A DNA stretch of 64,000 nucleotides, from positions 1 through 64,000 of the forward strand of contig NZ_BAGJ01000172.1 of the NCBI RefSeq assembly GCF_000308775.1, read 5' to 3'. The notes beneath the pieces are model-generated. The model was not told where the DNA came from. It did not search any database and was given only the letters and a program-made list of their open reading frames with translations. Both the position numbers and the translations under genes were made by a program. Positions within the stretch are counted from its first letter, which is position 1; each line of letters begins with the position of its first letter. Shown piece by piece: positions 29,566 through 37,720 of this stretch. The DNA comes from Nocardia testacea NBRC 100365. Its GTDB lineage: Bacteria; Actinomycetota; Actinomycetes; Mycobacteriales; Mycobacteriaceae.

Positions 29566-30882
29566 ATGCTCATGCCACGCATAGGTAAACGAAGGTCGGC
29601 GCCGACCAGAAAACGCATGCAACGTGCCGCGGTCGCCGCCTCGGCGGCCGCCCTGCTGTTCGGCCCGATCGCAGCGGTCTCCTCGGCTGCCCCCGACCCG
29701 GGTATCGGCCTCCCCGCCGACCTCGTCGCGGCACTGAACCGGGATCTGCACATCTCCCCCGAGGAGTACCTGGCGCGCGCCGATACCGCGCAGCAGGTGG
29801 CGGCGTTCGCCACCACGGCCCAGCGTCAGTTCCCCCAGGTGTTCGGTGGCGCCTGGCTCGACGAGCAGGGCCGCGGAGTGGTGGCCCTGGCCAACGGCCC
29901 GGGTGCCGACGAGGCGCGCGGTGCGGCCGAATCGAGTGGATTCGTGGTCCGCAATGTCGCCAAGAGCGAAACGACGCTGCGCGGCGAGAAGAGCGCCTTC
30001 GAACGCTGGCTCGACGGTCAGCCCGAAGCGGTGTCCGCACTGGTGCGCGGTGTCGTGATCGATACCGTCAACAACAGCATCGCGGTGCGGGTCGACAAGG
30101 TCGGCCTGCCCATGCCGAACTTCATCGATCCGGCCCGGGTCATCGTCATGGCTCCGCCGGTCGCGGCGGAAACGCTGCCCCAGGCGTCCGCGATCGCCGA
30201 GGCGGCCACCACCGCGGTGGGCGGCGGCGACGGTTTCGCCGCCATCGCGGGGGACAGCTCGCTGCGCTGTTCCTTCGGCTTCAACGGCACCGGCCCGGCG
30301 GGTAACACCGTCAATATCACCGCCGGGCACTGCAACCCGAACCTCGACGATATCGGCGCCGCCACCGTGCACGAATCCCTCGGTGGCAACAAGGTGGGCC
30401 CGCAGATCGCCACCTACCAGAAATCGGTACTCGGCGCCCAGGACTACTCGATCATGAGCATCGCGGACGGGGCCGCGGGCCGCTTCCAGAACAACCAGGT
30501 GAAGGTGCCCGGTGCCGCACCGATCGCGATCGACGGCGTCGCCACCCCGGTGGTCGGCGCGCCGGTCTGCAAGTCGGGTTCGCGGACCGGCTTCAGCTGC
30601 GGTGTGGTGAACGCGGTGGACCAGACCGTGCAGGTCGGCGACCGGCAGCTCACCCAGAGCTTCTCCGCCAATATCTGCGCCCTCCCCGGCGATAGCGGCG
30701 GCCCGATCGTCACCGGGCGCCAGGCCCTGGGTATCTCCAGCGCCTCCTCGGTGGCCGACTACCCGATCTGCGAGATCCCCAACATCCTGGGTGTGCTCAC
30801 CGGTAACGCCCCGCAGCTGTTCGCGCAGCCGGTGAGCGTGGTGCTCTCCGACAACCCGGGCCTGCGCATCCGCACGAGCTAG
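29566..30882 (+). CDS. Secreted serine protease, S1 streptogrisin type, second tandem copy
   Basis: 438 residues, paralogous to the preceding gene. A basic n-region and hydrophobic core (~20-42, ending SSAAP) form the signal peptide. The pro-region begins with the shared pattern LPADLVAALNRDLHISPEEY. The catalytic triad is His255 (TAGHCNPN), Asp293 (QDYSIM) and Ser377 (LPGDSGGPI). The shared VVGAPVCKSG motif and the C-rich loop are conserved. The residue before the catalytic GDSGG is Pro here but Gly in the first copy, so specificity may differ. ATG at 29566 (MLM) is used; the third codon is also ATG. A strong hairpin follows the gene. Confidence 0.9.
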   Translation: MLMPRIGKRRSAPTRKRMQRAAVAASAAALLFGPIAAVSSAAPDPGIGLPADLVAALNRDLHISPEEYLARADTAQQVAAFATTAQRQFPQVFGGAWLDEQGRGVVALANGPGADEARGAAESSGFVVRNVAKSETTLRGEKSAFERWLDGQPEAVSALVRGVVIDTVNNSIAVRVDKVGLPMPNFIDPARVIVMAPPVAAETLPQASAIAEAATTAVGGGDGFAAIAGDSSLRCSFGFNGTGPAGNTVNITAGHCNPNLDDIGAATVHESLGGNKVGPQIATYQKSVLGAQDYSIMSIADGAAGRFQNNQVKVPGAAPIAIDGVATPVVGAPVCKSGSRTGFSCGVVNAVDQTVQVGDRQLTQSFSANICALPGDSGGPIVTGRQALGISSASSVADYPICEIPNILGVLTGNAPQLFAQPVSVVLSDNPGLRIRTS

Positions 30883-30971
30883 AGGTCGTCCTGCTCTCCG
30901 CTCCCGGTGGAACGCGGTGAGCAGGATCGGCGCCGCACCTCCGGGTGCGACTCGCACCGAGCATCGAGCAA

Positions 30972-31008
30972 CGAGAGGGCCGGCAGCGTCACGCTGCCGG
31001 CCCTCTCG
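30972..31008. terminator. 17-bp hairpin after the tandem proteases
   Basis: Positions 30972-30988 and 30992-31008 are exact reverse complements with a three-base loop (TCA). It lies 90 bases after the second protease gene in the 395-base convergent gap 30883-31277 and probably terminates the protease operon. It shares its core with the hairpin at 31223-31255. Confidence 0.8.
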
Positions 31009-31222
31009 CCTGCCCGGGGCCTGACCTTCCGAGCTGCCGCTCGACGCCATCCCGGCCCTCCACGGCATGCGTCCCTCCCGAACTTCCGGCCAGGCAAGAA
31101 CACGCGGTAGCCCGACCCAGCGCAACGCCGGCCGGACCGGACGGACGCACCCCGTCCGCGGCTCTCGTTGCCGCGTCGGCGGCAGTGGGCCTTCGGGCTA
31201 CACATATCCACGCGGCAAACGA

Positions 31223-31255
31223 AAAGGGCCGACAGCGTGACGCTGTCGGCCCTTT
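31223..31255. terminator. 15-bp hairpin after the secreted glycine-zipper gene
   Basis: Positions 31223-31237 and 31241-31255 are exact reverse complements around TGA. The stem runs AAAGGG on one side and CCCTTT on the other, so either strand has a short U/A run. It lies 22 bases beyond the minus-strand gene that stops at 31278. Confidence 0.82.
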
Positions 31256-31277
31256 CGGTTGTGCCCGTTGAGAGAGG

Positions 31278-32060
31278 TTACGGGGCGGGAGCGGGAGCAG
31301 GAGCGGGCTCTTCGGTGACGGGCTTGCCGTCGTTGGCCCATTTGCTTGTGCCGGCCGGAGCCTGAATGGTGTTGAAGAGTTCGACACCGGCGGCGACCAG
31401 GGTCGGGCCGCCCACCGCGATGGTGCCGATGATGCCGCCGAGCCCGGCGCCCGGCAGGCACCCGATCGCGGGGATCACGATACAACCCACGACGAAGCCG
31501 ACCGCGGTACCGATGAAGCCGCCGATAGCGGTGGCAAGCCCGAAGTTGCTGGAGAACTCATTGATCGCCATCTGGTTTTCCGCGACCGAGGCAATCGGCT
31601 TCGCGACCGGATGCACAACCTCTTTGCTCCGCGCGGGGTCCTGAACCGCCGGCTGTTCGGGCGTGATCTCGAGGACGGCGCCGTCCTGTTTGATCTCCGA
31701 GACGACCGGAATCTCGGTGCCTCCGGCGGTGAATTCCAGCGGCAGCGAGGCAACCAGGTTGTTGTTGCCGTCCTTGATCTCGATGACCTTGGTCTTCTCG
31801 GCCTCGGCCGCGATGGGCTCCCCGGCGGGGGCGCTGGGGTCCGGCGCGGTGGCGCCCAGCTCCTCAGGCGAGAGTTCCTTCTCGACGACCGCGAACGTTC
31901 CGCCGTTGATGGTCGCCACCACGGTCTTGTCTTTCAACTGCACCGCGTAGTTGATGGTCTTCGCGGCCTCGGCTGCCGGGTCGGCCTGCGCTGTGCCGAA
32001 TCCCATAGCGAGCGAGCCGGTGACCAGTGCGGCGATCACGGTGGATCTCGGGAGTGTCAT
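31278..32060 (-). CDS. Secreted protein with glycine-zipper hydrophobic region
   Basis: About 260 residues, not assigned a function. A signal peptide (1-~26, ending GTAQADP) is followed by NYAVQLKDKTVVATINGGTF, a beta-rich domain. I associate this pattern with an abundant family of nocardial secreted proteins (possibly DUF8020; recalled, not searched). Residues ~165-235 are hydrophobic with repeated small residues (GLATAIGGFIGTAVGFVVG, GAGLGGIIGTIAVGG), a glycine-zipper pattern typical of membrane-inserting or oligomerising segments. The end is Pro/Ala-rich. ATG at 32060 starts a clean signal peptide; ATG at 32090 is an alternative. Confidence 0.65.
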   Translation of the reverse strand: MTLPRSTVIAALVTGSLAMGFGTAQADPAAEAAKTINYAVQLKDKTVVATINGGTFAVVEKELSPEELGATAPDPSAPAGEPIAAEAEKTKVIEIKDGNNNLVASLPLEFTAGGTEIPVVSEIKQDGAVLEITPEQPAVQDPARSKEVVHPVAKPIASVAENQMAINEFSSNFGLATAIGGFIGTAVGFVVGCIVIPAIGCLPGAGLGGIIGTIAVGGPTLVAAGVELFNTIQAPAGTSKWANDGKPVTEEPAPAPAPAP

Positions 32061-32410
32061 CCATTTCCAATCGGGTGTGGGGCGTCCCATCTCAACGCGA
32101 GGGGGTCGATGTGATCGAACCCTGATTCCTCCCCGAGCGTTATGAGATGTCACGCTTCCTGATAGATCGGGCTGAGCGTAGTCGAATGCACTGTCAAAAG
32201 GCGAGATTCGTTTCCCAAGCGTAAGAATCCCACGGGTAAGCCTGGCCTTATCACCACTCGCGGCAGCTGGCCCTTTACGGTGTTAATCAGCCCTTATGCA
32301 CTTTGGACAGTAAACCGAAAAGAGTGATATTGATCACGCTGCGATTCATGCGGATAAGCCCAGGCAGACACGCCGGGGGCCCGACGCGGATCGTACAGTG
32401 GACACCGTTA

Positions 32411-32440
32411 GTTACTGGCGGGTAACTTACTGGCGGTTAC
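32411..32440. promoter_or_regulatory. Clustered GTTAC/GTAAC repeats upstream of the Fe-S oxidoreductase
   Basis: GTTAC (32411-32415), TGGCGG and GTAAC (32422-32426) form an inverted repeat. TTACTGGCGG then recurs 15 bases later (32427-32436), followed by TTAC. The cluster lies about 70-100 bases before the start at 32509, inside the 448-base divergent gap 32061-32508. It looks like an operator for a dimeric regulator; none is encoded next to it. Confidence 0.5.
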
Positions 32441-32508
32441 GATACGAGCCGGACGGGGTACTGCTCAGTTCCCCATACCTCGTGTTGCTTCGAAAGAAAG
32501 GTCGCGAC

Positions 32509-35500
32509 ATGAATGCCCTGACAGTGACGCTGGGCACCCTGGGAGCGGCGCTCAGCCTGCTGTGTTGGGCGTCGTTCTTCGGCGGCGTCCGGGATATCGT
32601 CCGCGCCATCATGCTGGGCCAGCCCGCCCCGGACCGCTGGCGACCGTTCTTCCCGCGTTTCAAGCAGATGCTGGTGGAGTTTCTGGCGCATACCCGGATG
32701 AACAAATTCCGGACGGTGGGCTGGGCGCACTGGCTGGTGATGATCGGCTTCCTGGGTGGCGCGATCCTCTGGTTCGAGGCCTACGGTCAGACCTTCGATC
32801 CGGCCTTCCACTGGCCGCTGATCGGCAACACCGCGATCTATCACCTGTGGGACGAGATCCTCGGCATCGGAACCGTCGTCGGCATCGTGACGCTGATCGT
32901 CATCCGCCAGCTGAACCATCCGCGGGTACCGGAGCGGCTCTCCCGCTTCAGCGGCTCCGCGTTCGGCCCCGCCTATGTGATCGAGGCCATCGTCCTGCTC
33001 GAAGGCCTGGGCATGATCTTCGTGAAGGCGGGCAAGCTCGCCACCTACGGGCACGCGCACGCCGGCACCGACTTCTTCACCATGCAGGTGGCCAAGCTGC
33101 TGCCGGCGAGCCCGACCCTGGTGTCGATCTTCGCCTTCATCAAGCTGATGTCCGGTATGGCCTTCCTCTACTTCGTCGGCCGCAACATCACCTGGGGCGT
33201 GGCCTGGCACCGGTTCTCGGCCTTCTTCAACATCTATTTCAAGCGTGAGGACGACGGTGATGTCGCTCTCGGCGCGGCGAAGCCGATGATGTCCAAAGGC
33301 CGTGCATTGGACATGGAGAACGTCGACCCAGACACCGACACTCTCGGCGCCGGACGGATCGAGGATTTCTCGTGGAAGGGCTGGCTGGACTTCACCACCT
33401 GCACCGAATGCGGCCGCTGCCAGTCGCAGTGCCCGGCGTGGAACACCGGTAAGCCGTTGTCCCCCAAACTGCTCATCATGTCGCTGCGCGACCACGGCCG
33501 GACCAAGGCCCCGTATCTGCTGGCCGGTGGCAGCAAGGATATGGGCGGCGACGAGGTCGGTCTGGTCGACGGCGAGGGCAACCCGGACGAGAAGAAGCTG
33601 GCCCGGGTCTCCGAAGCCGCACGCGCCGAGGCCGAGCGCCCGCTCGTCGGCGACCACGAGGTGAACGGGATCATCGACCCGGAGGTGCTGTGGAGCTGCA
33701 CCACCTGCGGCGCCTGCGTGGAGCAGTGCCCGGTCGATATCGAACACGTCGATCACATCATCGATATGCGTCGCTACCAGGTGCTCATAGAATCGGATTT
33801 CCCGTCCGAACTCGCGGGCCTGTTCAAGAATCTCGAGAACAAGGGCAACCCCTGGGGCCAGAACGCCAAGGACCGGCTCAACTGGATCAACGAGCTGGAC
33901 TTCGATATCCCGGTCTTCGGCCAGGACGCCGACAGCTTCGACGGCTACGAGTACCTGTTCTGGGTCGGCTGCGCCGGCGCCTACGAGGACCGCGCCAAGA
34001 AGACCACCAAGGCCGTCGCCGAACTGCTGGCGACCGCCGGAGTGAAATTCATGGTCCTCGGCCAGGAGGAGACCTGCACCGGCGATTCGGCCCGGCGCGC
34101 GGGTAACGAGTTCCTGTTCCAGCAGCTGGCGATGCAGAACATCGAGCTGCTGAACTCGGTGTTCGAGGGCGTCGAGCAGAAAAAGAAGAAGATCGTCGTC
34201 ACCTGCGCGCACTGCTTCAATGCGCTCAACAACGAATACCCGCAGGTGGGCGGCACCTATGAGGTCGTGCACCACACCCAGCTGCTGAACCGGCTGGTGC
34301 GTGGTAAGCAGCTGGTCCCGGTGGCCCCGGTCTCGCAGAATGTCACCTATCACGACCCCTGCTACCTCGGCCGCCACAACAAGGTCTACAACGCCCCGCG
34401 TGAACTGATGGCCGCCTCCGGATCCACCCTGGTGGAAATGCCCCGGCACGGCGAACGGTCCATGTGCTGTGGTGCCGGCGGCGCCCGTATGTGGATGGAA
34501 GAGCAGCTGGGTAAGCGGATCAATATCGACCGCGTGGACGAGGCGCTCACCACCTCCCCGGCCAAGATCGCCACCGGCTGCCCGTTCTGCCGGGTGATGC
34601 TCACCGACGGCGTGACCGCCCGCCAGGAGTCCGGCCAGGGCGAGGGCGTAGAGGTCGTGGACGTCGCGCAGCTGATGCTCGAGTCGATCGAGCGGCAGCA
34701 GCCGGACCAGCTGACCGCCAATCTCACGGTGGTTCAGGAGCCCAAGGCCGAACCCGAGCCGGAACCCGAACCCGCGCCGGTGGCCGCCGAAGCCGAGGCC
34801 GCGCCCGCGGCCGAGAAGGCGGCACCCAAGGGTGGCGGCCTCGCCATGAAGGGCCCGGCCAAGGCACCCGGTAAGGGTCTCGGCATGAAGGGGGCCGCCA
34901 AGGCCCCTGGTGCCACAGCGGCCGCCCCCGCGGCCGAGGCCGAGGAGAAAGCGGCACCGGCCGCGAAGGGCCTCGGGATGAAAGGCGCCGCGAAGGCGCC
35001 CGGCGGCAAGGGCCTGGCCATGAAGGGCGCGGCCAAAGCACCCGGCGCCAAGGCCGAATCCGCTCCGGCGGAGTCGGAGACCACCGAGACTCCCGCCGCG
35101 CCTCCGGTGAAGGGCCTGGGGATGAAGGGCGCTGCCAAGGCACCCGGCGGCAAGGGCCTGGCCATGAAGGGCGCGGCCCAGGCACCCGGTGCGAAAGCGC
35201 CGGGCGCGAAGGCACCCGCCGAGGCCTCCGCCCCGGCCGCCGAACCGGCGACCGAGGCGCCCGCGGAATCCACTGCGAGCTCGGCACCGACCGAAACCAA
35301 ACCCACGGTCGCGGCCAAGGGCCTGGCCATGAAGTCCGGATTCAAACGCCCCGGCGCCAAAGCACCCGGCGCGAAGGCCCCGGCGACGGCACCGAAGGCC
35401 GAGACGGCTTCGACAGAGGCCCCGGCCGCGGAATCGGAGGCGGCGAACGCCGAACCGGCCACCGCGGCGGCTCCCGCCGAGAGCAAGCCGTCGAAACCGG

Positions 35501-35886
35501 CCAAGGGCCTGGCGATGAAGTCCGGATTCAAGCGTCCGGGTGCCAAGGCGCCCGGCGCGAAGGCGCCGGCACCCGCACCGGAGTCGGAGGCCACCGCGGC
35601 ATCCGGGCCTGCTCCGGACGAGTCCCCCCGGGAATCGGCACCGACGGCCACCGCCGATCCGGCTGCCGAGGTCACCGCGGGAACGGGCGCGGAGGCCAGT
35701 GCGGATTCGTCCTCGGAAACCGCAGCCGAAGCGGCACCGGAGAGCACGGGCGAAGCCGCGACCGAGACCGGCGGAGCGGCCGGTAACGGCAGCGGAGGCA
35801 ACGGTTCGGGGGCGACCCCGCCGCAGGCCAAGCCGGGTGCGCTCGGCTTCAAGTCCGGAGCCAAGGCACCGGGCCGTAAGGGCTGA
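32509..35886 (+). CDS. Membrane Fe-S oxidoreductase (heterodisulfide-reductase-like, CCG domains) with lysine-rich repeat tail
   Basis: 1125 residues, like mycobacterial Rv0338c but longer. Residues 1-240 hold about five membrane helices of a cytochrome-b/NarI-like domain. Two 4Fe-4S clusters follow: Cys 298/301/304/308 and Cys 397/400/403/407. Residues ~500-735 have two CCG-type domains (VTCAHCFNAL; HDPCYLG; MCCGAGGARMW; GCPFC). Residues ~740-1125 are a disordered Ala/Pro/Glu/Lys tail with about eight KGL(A/G)MK units and related KAPGAK/KRPGAK units. Electron donor and acceptor are unknown; the parts suggest a quinone-linked dehydrogenase. The ATG has AAGAAAGG 8 bases upstream. A strong hairpin follows. 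Confidence 0.87.
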   Translation: MNALTVTLGTLGAALSLLCWASFFGGVRDIVRAIMLGQPAPDRWRPFFPRFKQMLVEFLAHTRMNKFRTVGWAHWLVMIGFLGGAILWFEAYGQTFDPAFHWPLIGNTAIYHLWDEILGIGTVVGIVTLIVIRQLNHPRVPERLSRFSGSAFGPAYVIEAIVLLEGLGMIFVKAGKLATYGHAHAGTDFFTMQVAKLLPASPTLVSIFAFIKLMSGMAFLYFVGRNITWGVAWHRFSAFFNIYFKREDDGDVALGAAKPMMSKGRALDMENVDPDTDTLGAGRIEDFSWKGWLDFTTCTECGRCQSQCPAWNTGKPLSPKLLIMSLRDHGRTKAPYLLAGGSKDMGGDEVGLVDGEGNPDEKKLARVSEAARAEAERPLVGDHEVNGIIDPEVLWSCTTCGACVEQCPVDIEHVDHIIDMRRYQVLIESDFPSELAGLFKNLENKGNPWGQNAKDRLNWINELDFDIPVFGQDADSFDGYEYLFWVGCAGAYEDRAKKTTKAVAELLATAGVKFMVLGQEETCTGDSARRAGNEFLFQQLAMQNIELLNSVFEGVEQKKKKIVVTCAHCFNALNNEYPQVGGTYEVVHHTQLLNRLVRGKQLVPVAPVSQNVTYHDPCYLGRHNKVYNAPRELMAASGSTLVEMPRHGERSMCCGAGGARMWMEEQLGKRINIDRVDEALTTSPAKIATGCPFCRVMLTDGVTARQESGQGEGVEVVDVAQLMLESIERQQPDQLTANLTVVQEPKAEPEPEPEPAPVAAEAEAAPAAEKAAPKGGGLAMKGPAKAPGKGLGMKGAAKAPGATAAAPAAEAEEKAAPAAKGLGMKGAAKAPGGKGLAMKGAAKAPGAKAESAPAESETTETPAAPPVKGLGMKGAAKAPGGKGLAMKGAAQAPGAKAPGAKAPAEASAPAAEPATEAPAESTASSAPTETKPTVAAKGLAMKSGFKRPGAKAPGAKAPATAPKAETASTEAPAAESEAANAEPATAAAPAESKPSKPAKGLAMKSGFKRPGAKAPGAKAPAPAPESEATAASGPAPDESPRESAPTATADPAAEVTAGTGAEASADSSSETAAEAAPESTGEAATETGGAAGNGSGGNGSGATPPQAKPGALGFKSGAKAPGRKG
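34830..35886 (+). repeat. Coding repeat: KGL(A/G)MK / KAPGAK units in the tail of the Fe-S oxidoreductase
   Basis: Degenerate in-frame repeats encode KGLxMKGAAKAPG-type units near 34840, 34873, 34966, 35008, 35113 and 35152. KGLAMKSGFKRPGAKAPGAK units occur near 35317 and 35500, and a final GALGFKSGAKAPGRKG ends the gene. Ala/Glu/Pro-rich spacers of variable length separate them. The spacers and units differ in codon choice, so the array is not a recent slippage product. Confidence 0.85.
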
Positions 35887-35904
35887 CCGAAGCAGGAAAC
35901 ACAC

Positions 35905-35938
35905 AGCAGGGCCCGGCGGAGTTCCGCCGGGCCCTGCT
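35905..35938 (+). terminator. Hairpin after the Fe-S oxidoreductase gene
   Basis: Positions 35905-35920 and 35923-35938 are reverse complements (arm AGCAGGGCCCGGCGGA), giving a stem of about 15 bp with a four-base loop. It starts 19 bases after the stop codon. No U tract is present. Confidence 0.8.
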
Positions 35939-36044
35939 CGCGTTCGCAGGCCCCGCCCCTCGCCGGGGATGCGGGCGACGGAGCCGGGTGGTGCCGTGCG
36001 TATGCCCCGGCCGGCGCCGGAAAGCCGGGCGCTGGGGGCCCGTT

Positions 36045-36074
36045 CGCCGGACGTCACCCGGGTGACGTCCGGCG
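36045..36074. terminator. Perfect 30-bp palindrome with no spacer
   Basis: CGCCGGACGTCACCC at 36045-36059 is followed directly by its exact complement at 36060-36074. It lies in the convergent gap 35887-36172, about 100 bases after the LLM oxidoreductase gene's stop. It could terminate that gene, or, being a spacer-less palindrome, bind a protein as duplex DNA. Confidence 0.55.
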
Positions 36075-36172
36075 GCTCGACGTACGGCTTCGCTGCGCTC
36101 CGGCCGGCCGCTCACGGTATCGCCATGAGCGATGGAGGAGAAGTTACGTCCTCCGGTGGGCCCCCTCAGGCT

Positions 36173-37021
36173 TCAGCTGCGCAACTCGCCCACCACGTCG
36201 GCGAAGTGGTCCAATCGACGCAGCGCCGCATCGTGTGCCAGCACCGGGACGATACCGAGCAATGTCCGGTGAATGCCCAGTTCCGCCAGACGTTCCAGCT
36301 CGTCGCGACCGGGTTCGAAGACCGTGGCGATCACCGGAACCGGGGCCCGGCCGCGGCTCTCGGCGAGCACCCGCAGTTCGTGAACCCCCCGTTCCAGTTC
36401 GGCGAAGGGAAGGCCCACCGGAGCCAGCCAGCCGTCGGCATGATCGAGAATCCGCTCGTGCGTGGACGGCCCCCAGCCGCCCAGCCAGACGGGCGGACGC
36501 GGCCGCTGCACCGGTTTCGGCCAGGAATACAGCGGATCGAAGTCGACGTACTCACCGTGGAATTCGGCTTCCTCCCGGGTCCAGATATCCGTCATGGCGA
36601 GCAGCCGTTCGCGCTGCAGGGCGAGCCGGCTGCGCGGATCGGTCCCGTGATTGCGCATCTCCTCCCGCAGCCACCCGGCGCCCACGCCCAGTTCGAACCG
36701 CCCGCCCGACGCCGCGTCCAGGCTCGCCACCTCTTTGGCCGTGATGATCGGATCACGCTGGACGAGCAGGGCGACAGCGGTGCCGATCCGCAGCCGCTGT
36801 GTCGAAGCGGCGGCGAAGGCCAGCGAGATGAACGGATCGAAATTCCGGTAGTAGTCCCGCGGGATATCCCCTCCGGCGGGATACGGCGTGTCGACGGTGA
36901 CCGGGATATGCGTGTGCTCGGCCACGAACAGCGATTCGAAGCCACGGTCCTCGACAGCCCGGGCGAGGTCGGCCGGGCCGATACTTTCGTCGGTCACGCC
37001 GGTGAAGATTCCGATCTGCAT
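36173..37021 (-). CDS. LLM-class F420-dependent oxidoreductase
   Basis: 282 residues of the luciferase-like monooxygenase fold (TIM barrel). It has ESLFVAEHTHIP, RLRIGTAVALLVQRDPIITAKE, GGRFELGVGAGWLREEMRNH and VWLGGWGPSTHERILDHADGW. The GVGAGW segment and absence of FMN-reductase partners fit the F420-using branch common in this order. The substrate is unknown. Its start lies 54 bases from that of the divergent MerR gene, with a perfect inverted repeat between them, so it is probably controlled by that regulator. Confidence 0.87.
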   Translation of the reverse strand: MQIGIFTGVTDESIGPADLARAVEDRGFESLFVAEHTHIPVTVDTPYPAGGDIPRDYYRNFDPFISLAFAAASTQRLRIGTAVALLVQRDPIITAKEVASLDAASGGRFELGVGAGWLREEMRNHGTDPRSRLALQRERLLAMTDIWTREEAEFHGEYVDFDPLYSWPKPVQRPRPPVWLGGWGPSTHERILDHADGWLAPVGLPFAELERGVHELRVLAESRGRAPVPVIATVFEPGRDELERLAELGIHRTLLGIVPVLAHDAALRRLDHFADVVGELRS

Positions 37022-37034
37022 GCGGCTACGGTAA

Positions 37035-37056
37035 ACATTGACATCAGCGTCAATGT
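37035..37056. promoter_or_regulatory. MerR-type operator between LLM oxidoreductase and MerR genes
   Basis: ACATTGAC (37035-37042), ATCAGC, GTCAATGT (37049-37056): perfect 8-bp arms with a six-base spacer. TTGACA within it could be a -35 element. This geometry and the divergent arrangement are classic for MerR regulators acting on a neighbouring gene. Confidence 0.82.
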
Positions 37057-37074
37057 CAAGTCGAGGTGAGCGTT

Positions 37075-37494
37075 ATGCGGATCGGCGAGCTGGCACAACG
37101 CACCGGCAGCAGCACGCGAGCCCTGCGGTATTACGAACGACAAGGCCTGCTGACAGCGGTGCGGCGCGGCAACGGCTACCGCAGCTTCGACGATTCCGCG
37201 GTCGACACCGTGCTCCGTATCCGGGCTCTGCTGTCAGCGGGACTCACCACCGAGGTGATCCGCCGGGTATTGCCGTGCACCCGCGACGCGGTCGGAAGGA
37301 TCGAGCCGTGCGCGGAAGTCGTCGCGGTCCTGCGGACCGAGATCGACCGAATGGACGCGCTGGCGTCGGATCTGGCCCGCTCCCGCGAGCTGCTCGCCTC
37401 GATCCTGCTCGACTCGGGTGTGCCGTTGTCCGGCCGGGACGCCCGGGCACCCGCGGGCGCCGCCACCGTCGAGGAGTCGACTCCCGGCCGTTGA
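37075..37494 (+). CDS. MerR family transcriptional regulator
   Basis: 139 residues. The N-terminal winged helix reads MRIGELAQRTGSSTRALRYY then ERQGLLTAVRRGNGYRSFDD. A dimerisation helix with Arg/Leu heptads (~80-115) follows, then a short Pro/Ala-rich tail. There is one Cys in LPCTRDAVGRIEPC and another nearby, but no clear metal-binding CxC, so the effector is more likely a small organic molecule. The ATG at 37075 has GAGGTGAG 8 bases upstream; the upstream GTG (37066) overlaps that site. Divergent from the LLM oxidoreductase. Confidence 0.88.
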   Translation: MRIGELAQRTGSSTRALRYYERQGLLTAVRRGNGYRSFDDSAVDTVLRIRALLSAGLTTEVIRRVLPCTRDAVGRIEPCAEVVAVLRTEIDRMDALASDLARSRELLASILLDSGVPLSGRDARAPAGAATVEESTPGR

Positions 37495-37720
37495 TTCCGT
37501 CATTGTGGACTCCGCAGGCGCCGTCCGTCGTCGCGTCGCGGGCGAACGCCGTCCGGGTACAGAATCAGTGGTCGCACGCCTTCGGTTCGGGACCGACGCC
37601 GACCGGCGGGCCTCGGCGATCAGACGGGAACAGCACGCGGCGCCGACCGCCACTCGCCCACGCGCACCGACCGATACACGAGCGGTACGAGCGCCGTGCG
37701 AAGCCGCGGAAAGGTGCGGC

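Noticed and set aside
28159-31125. Antisense open frame of about 990 codons over both proteases
   Set aside because: Sense frames have signal peptides and complete catalytic triads; the antisense product is His/Arg/Gly-rich with no recognisable domain.
32437-36057. Very long antisense open frame (about 1200 codons) over the Fe-S oxidoreductase
   Set aside because: It is a shadow of a high-G+C coding strand: no family similarity, low complexity, and the sense strand has intact Fe-S and membrane motifs.
37495-37720. Open frames between the MerR and PPOX genes
   Set aside because: Arg/Pro-rich translations without similarity or ribosome binding sites.
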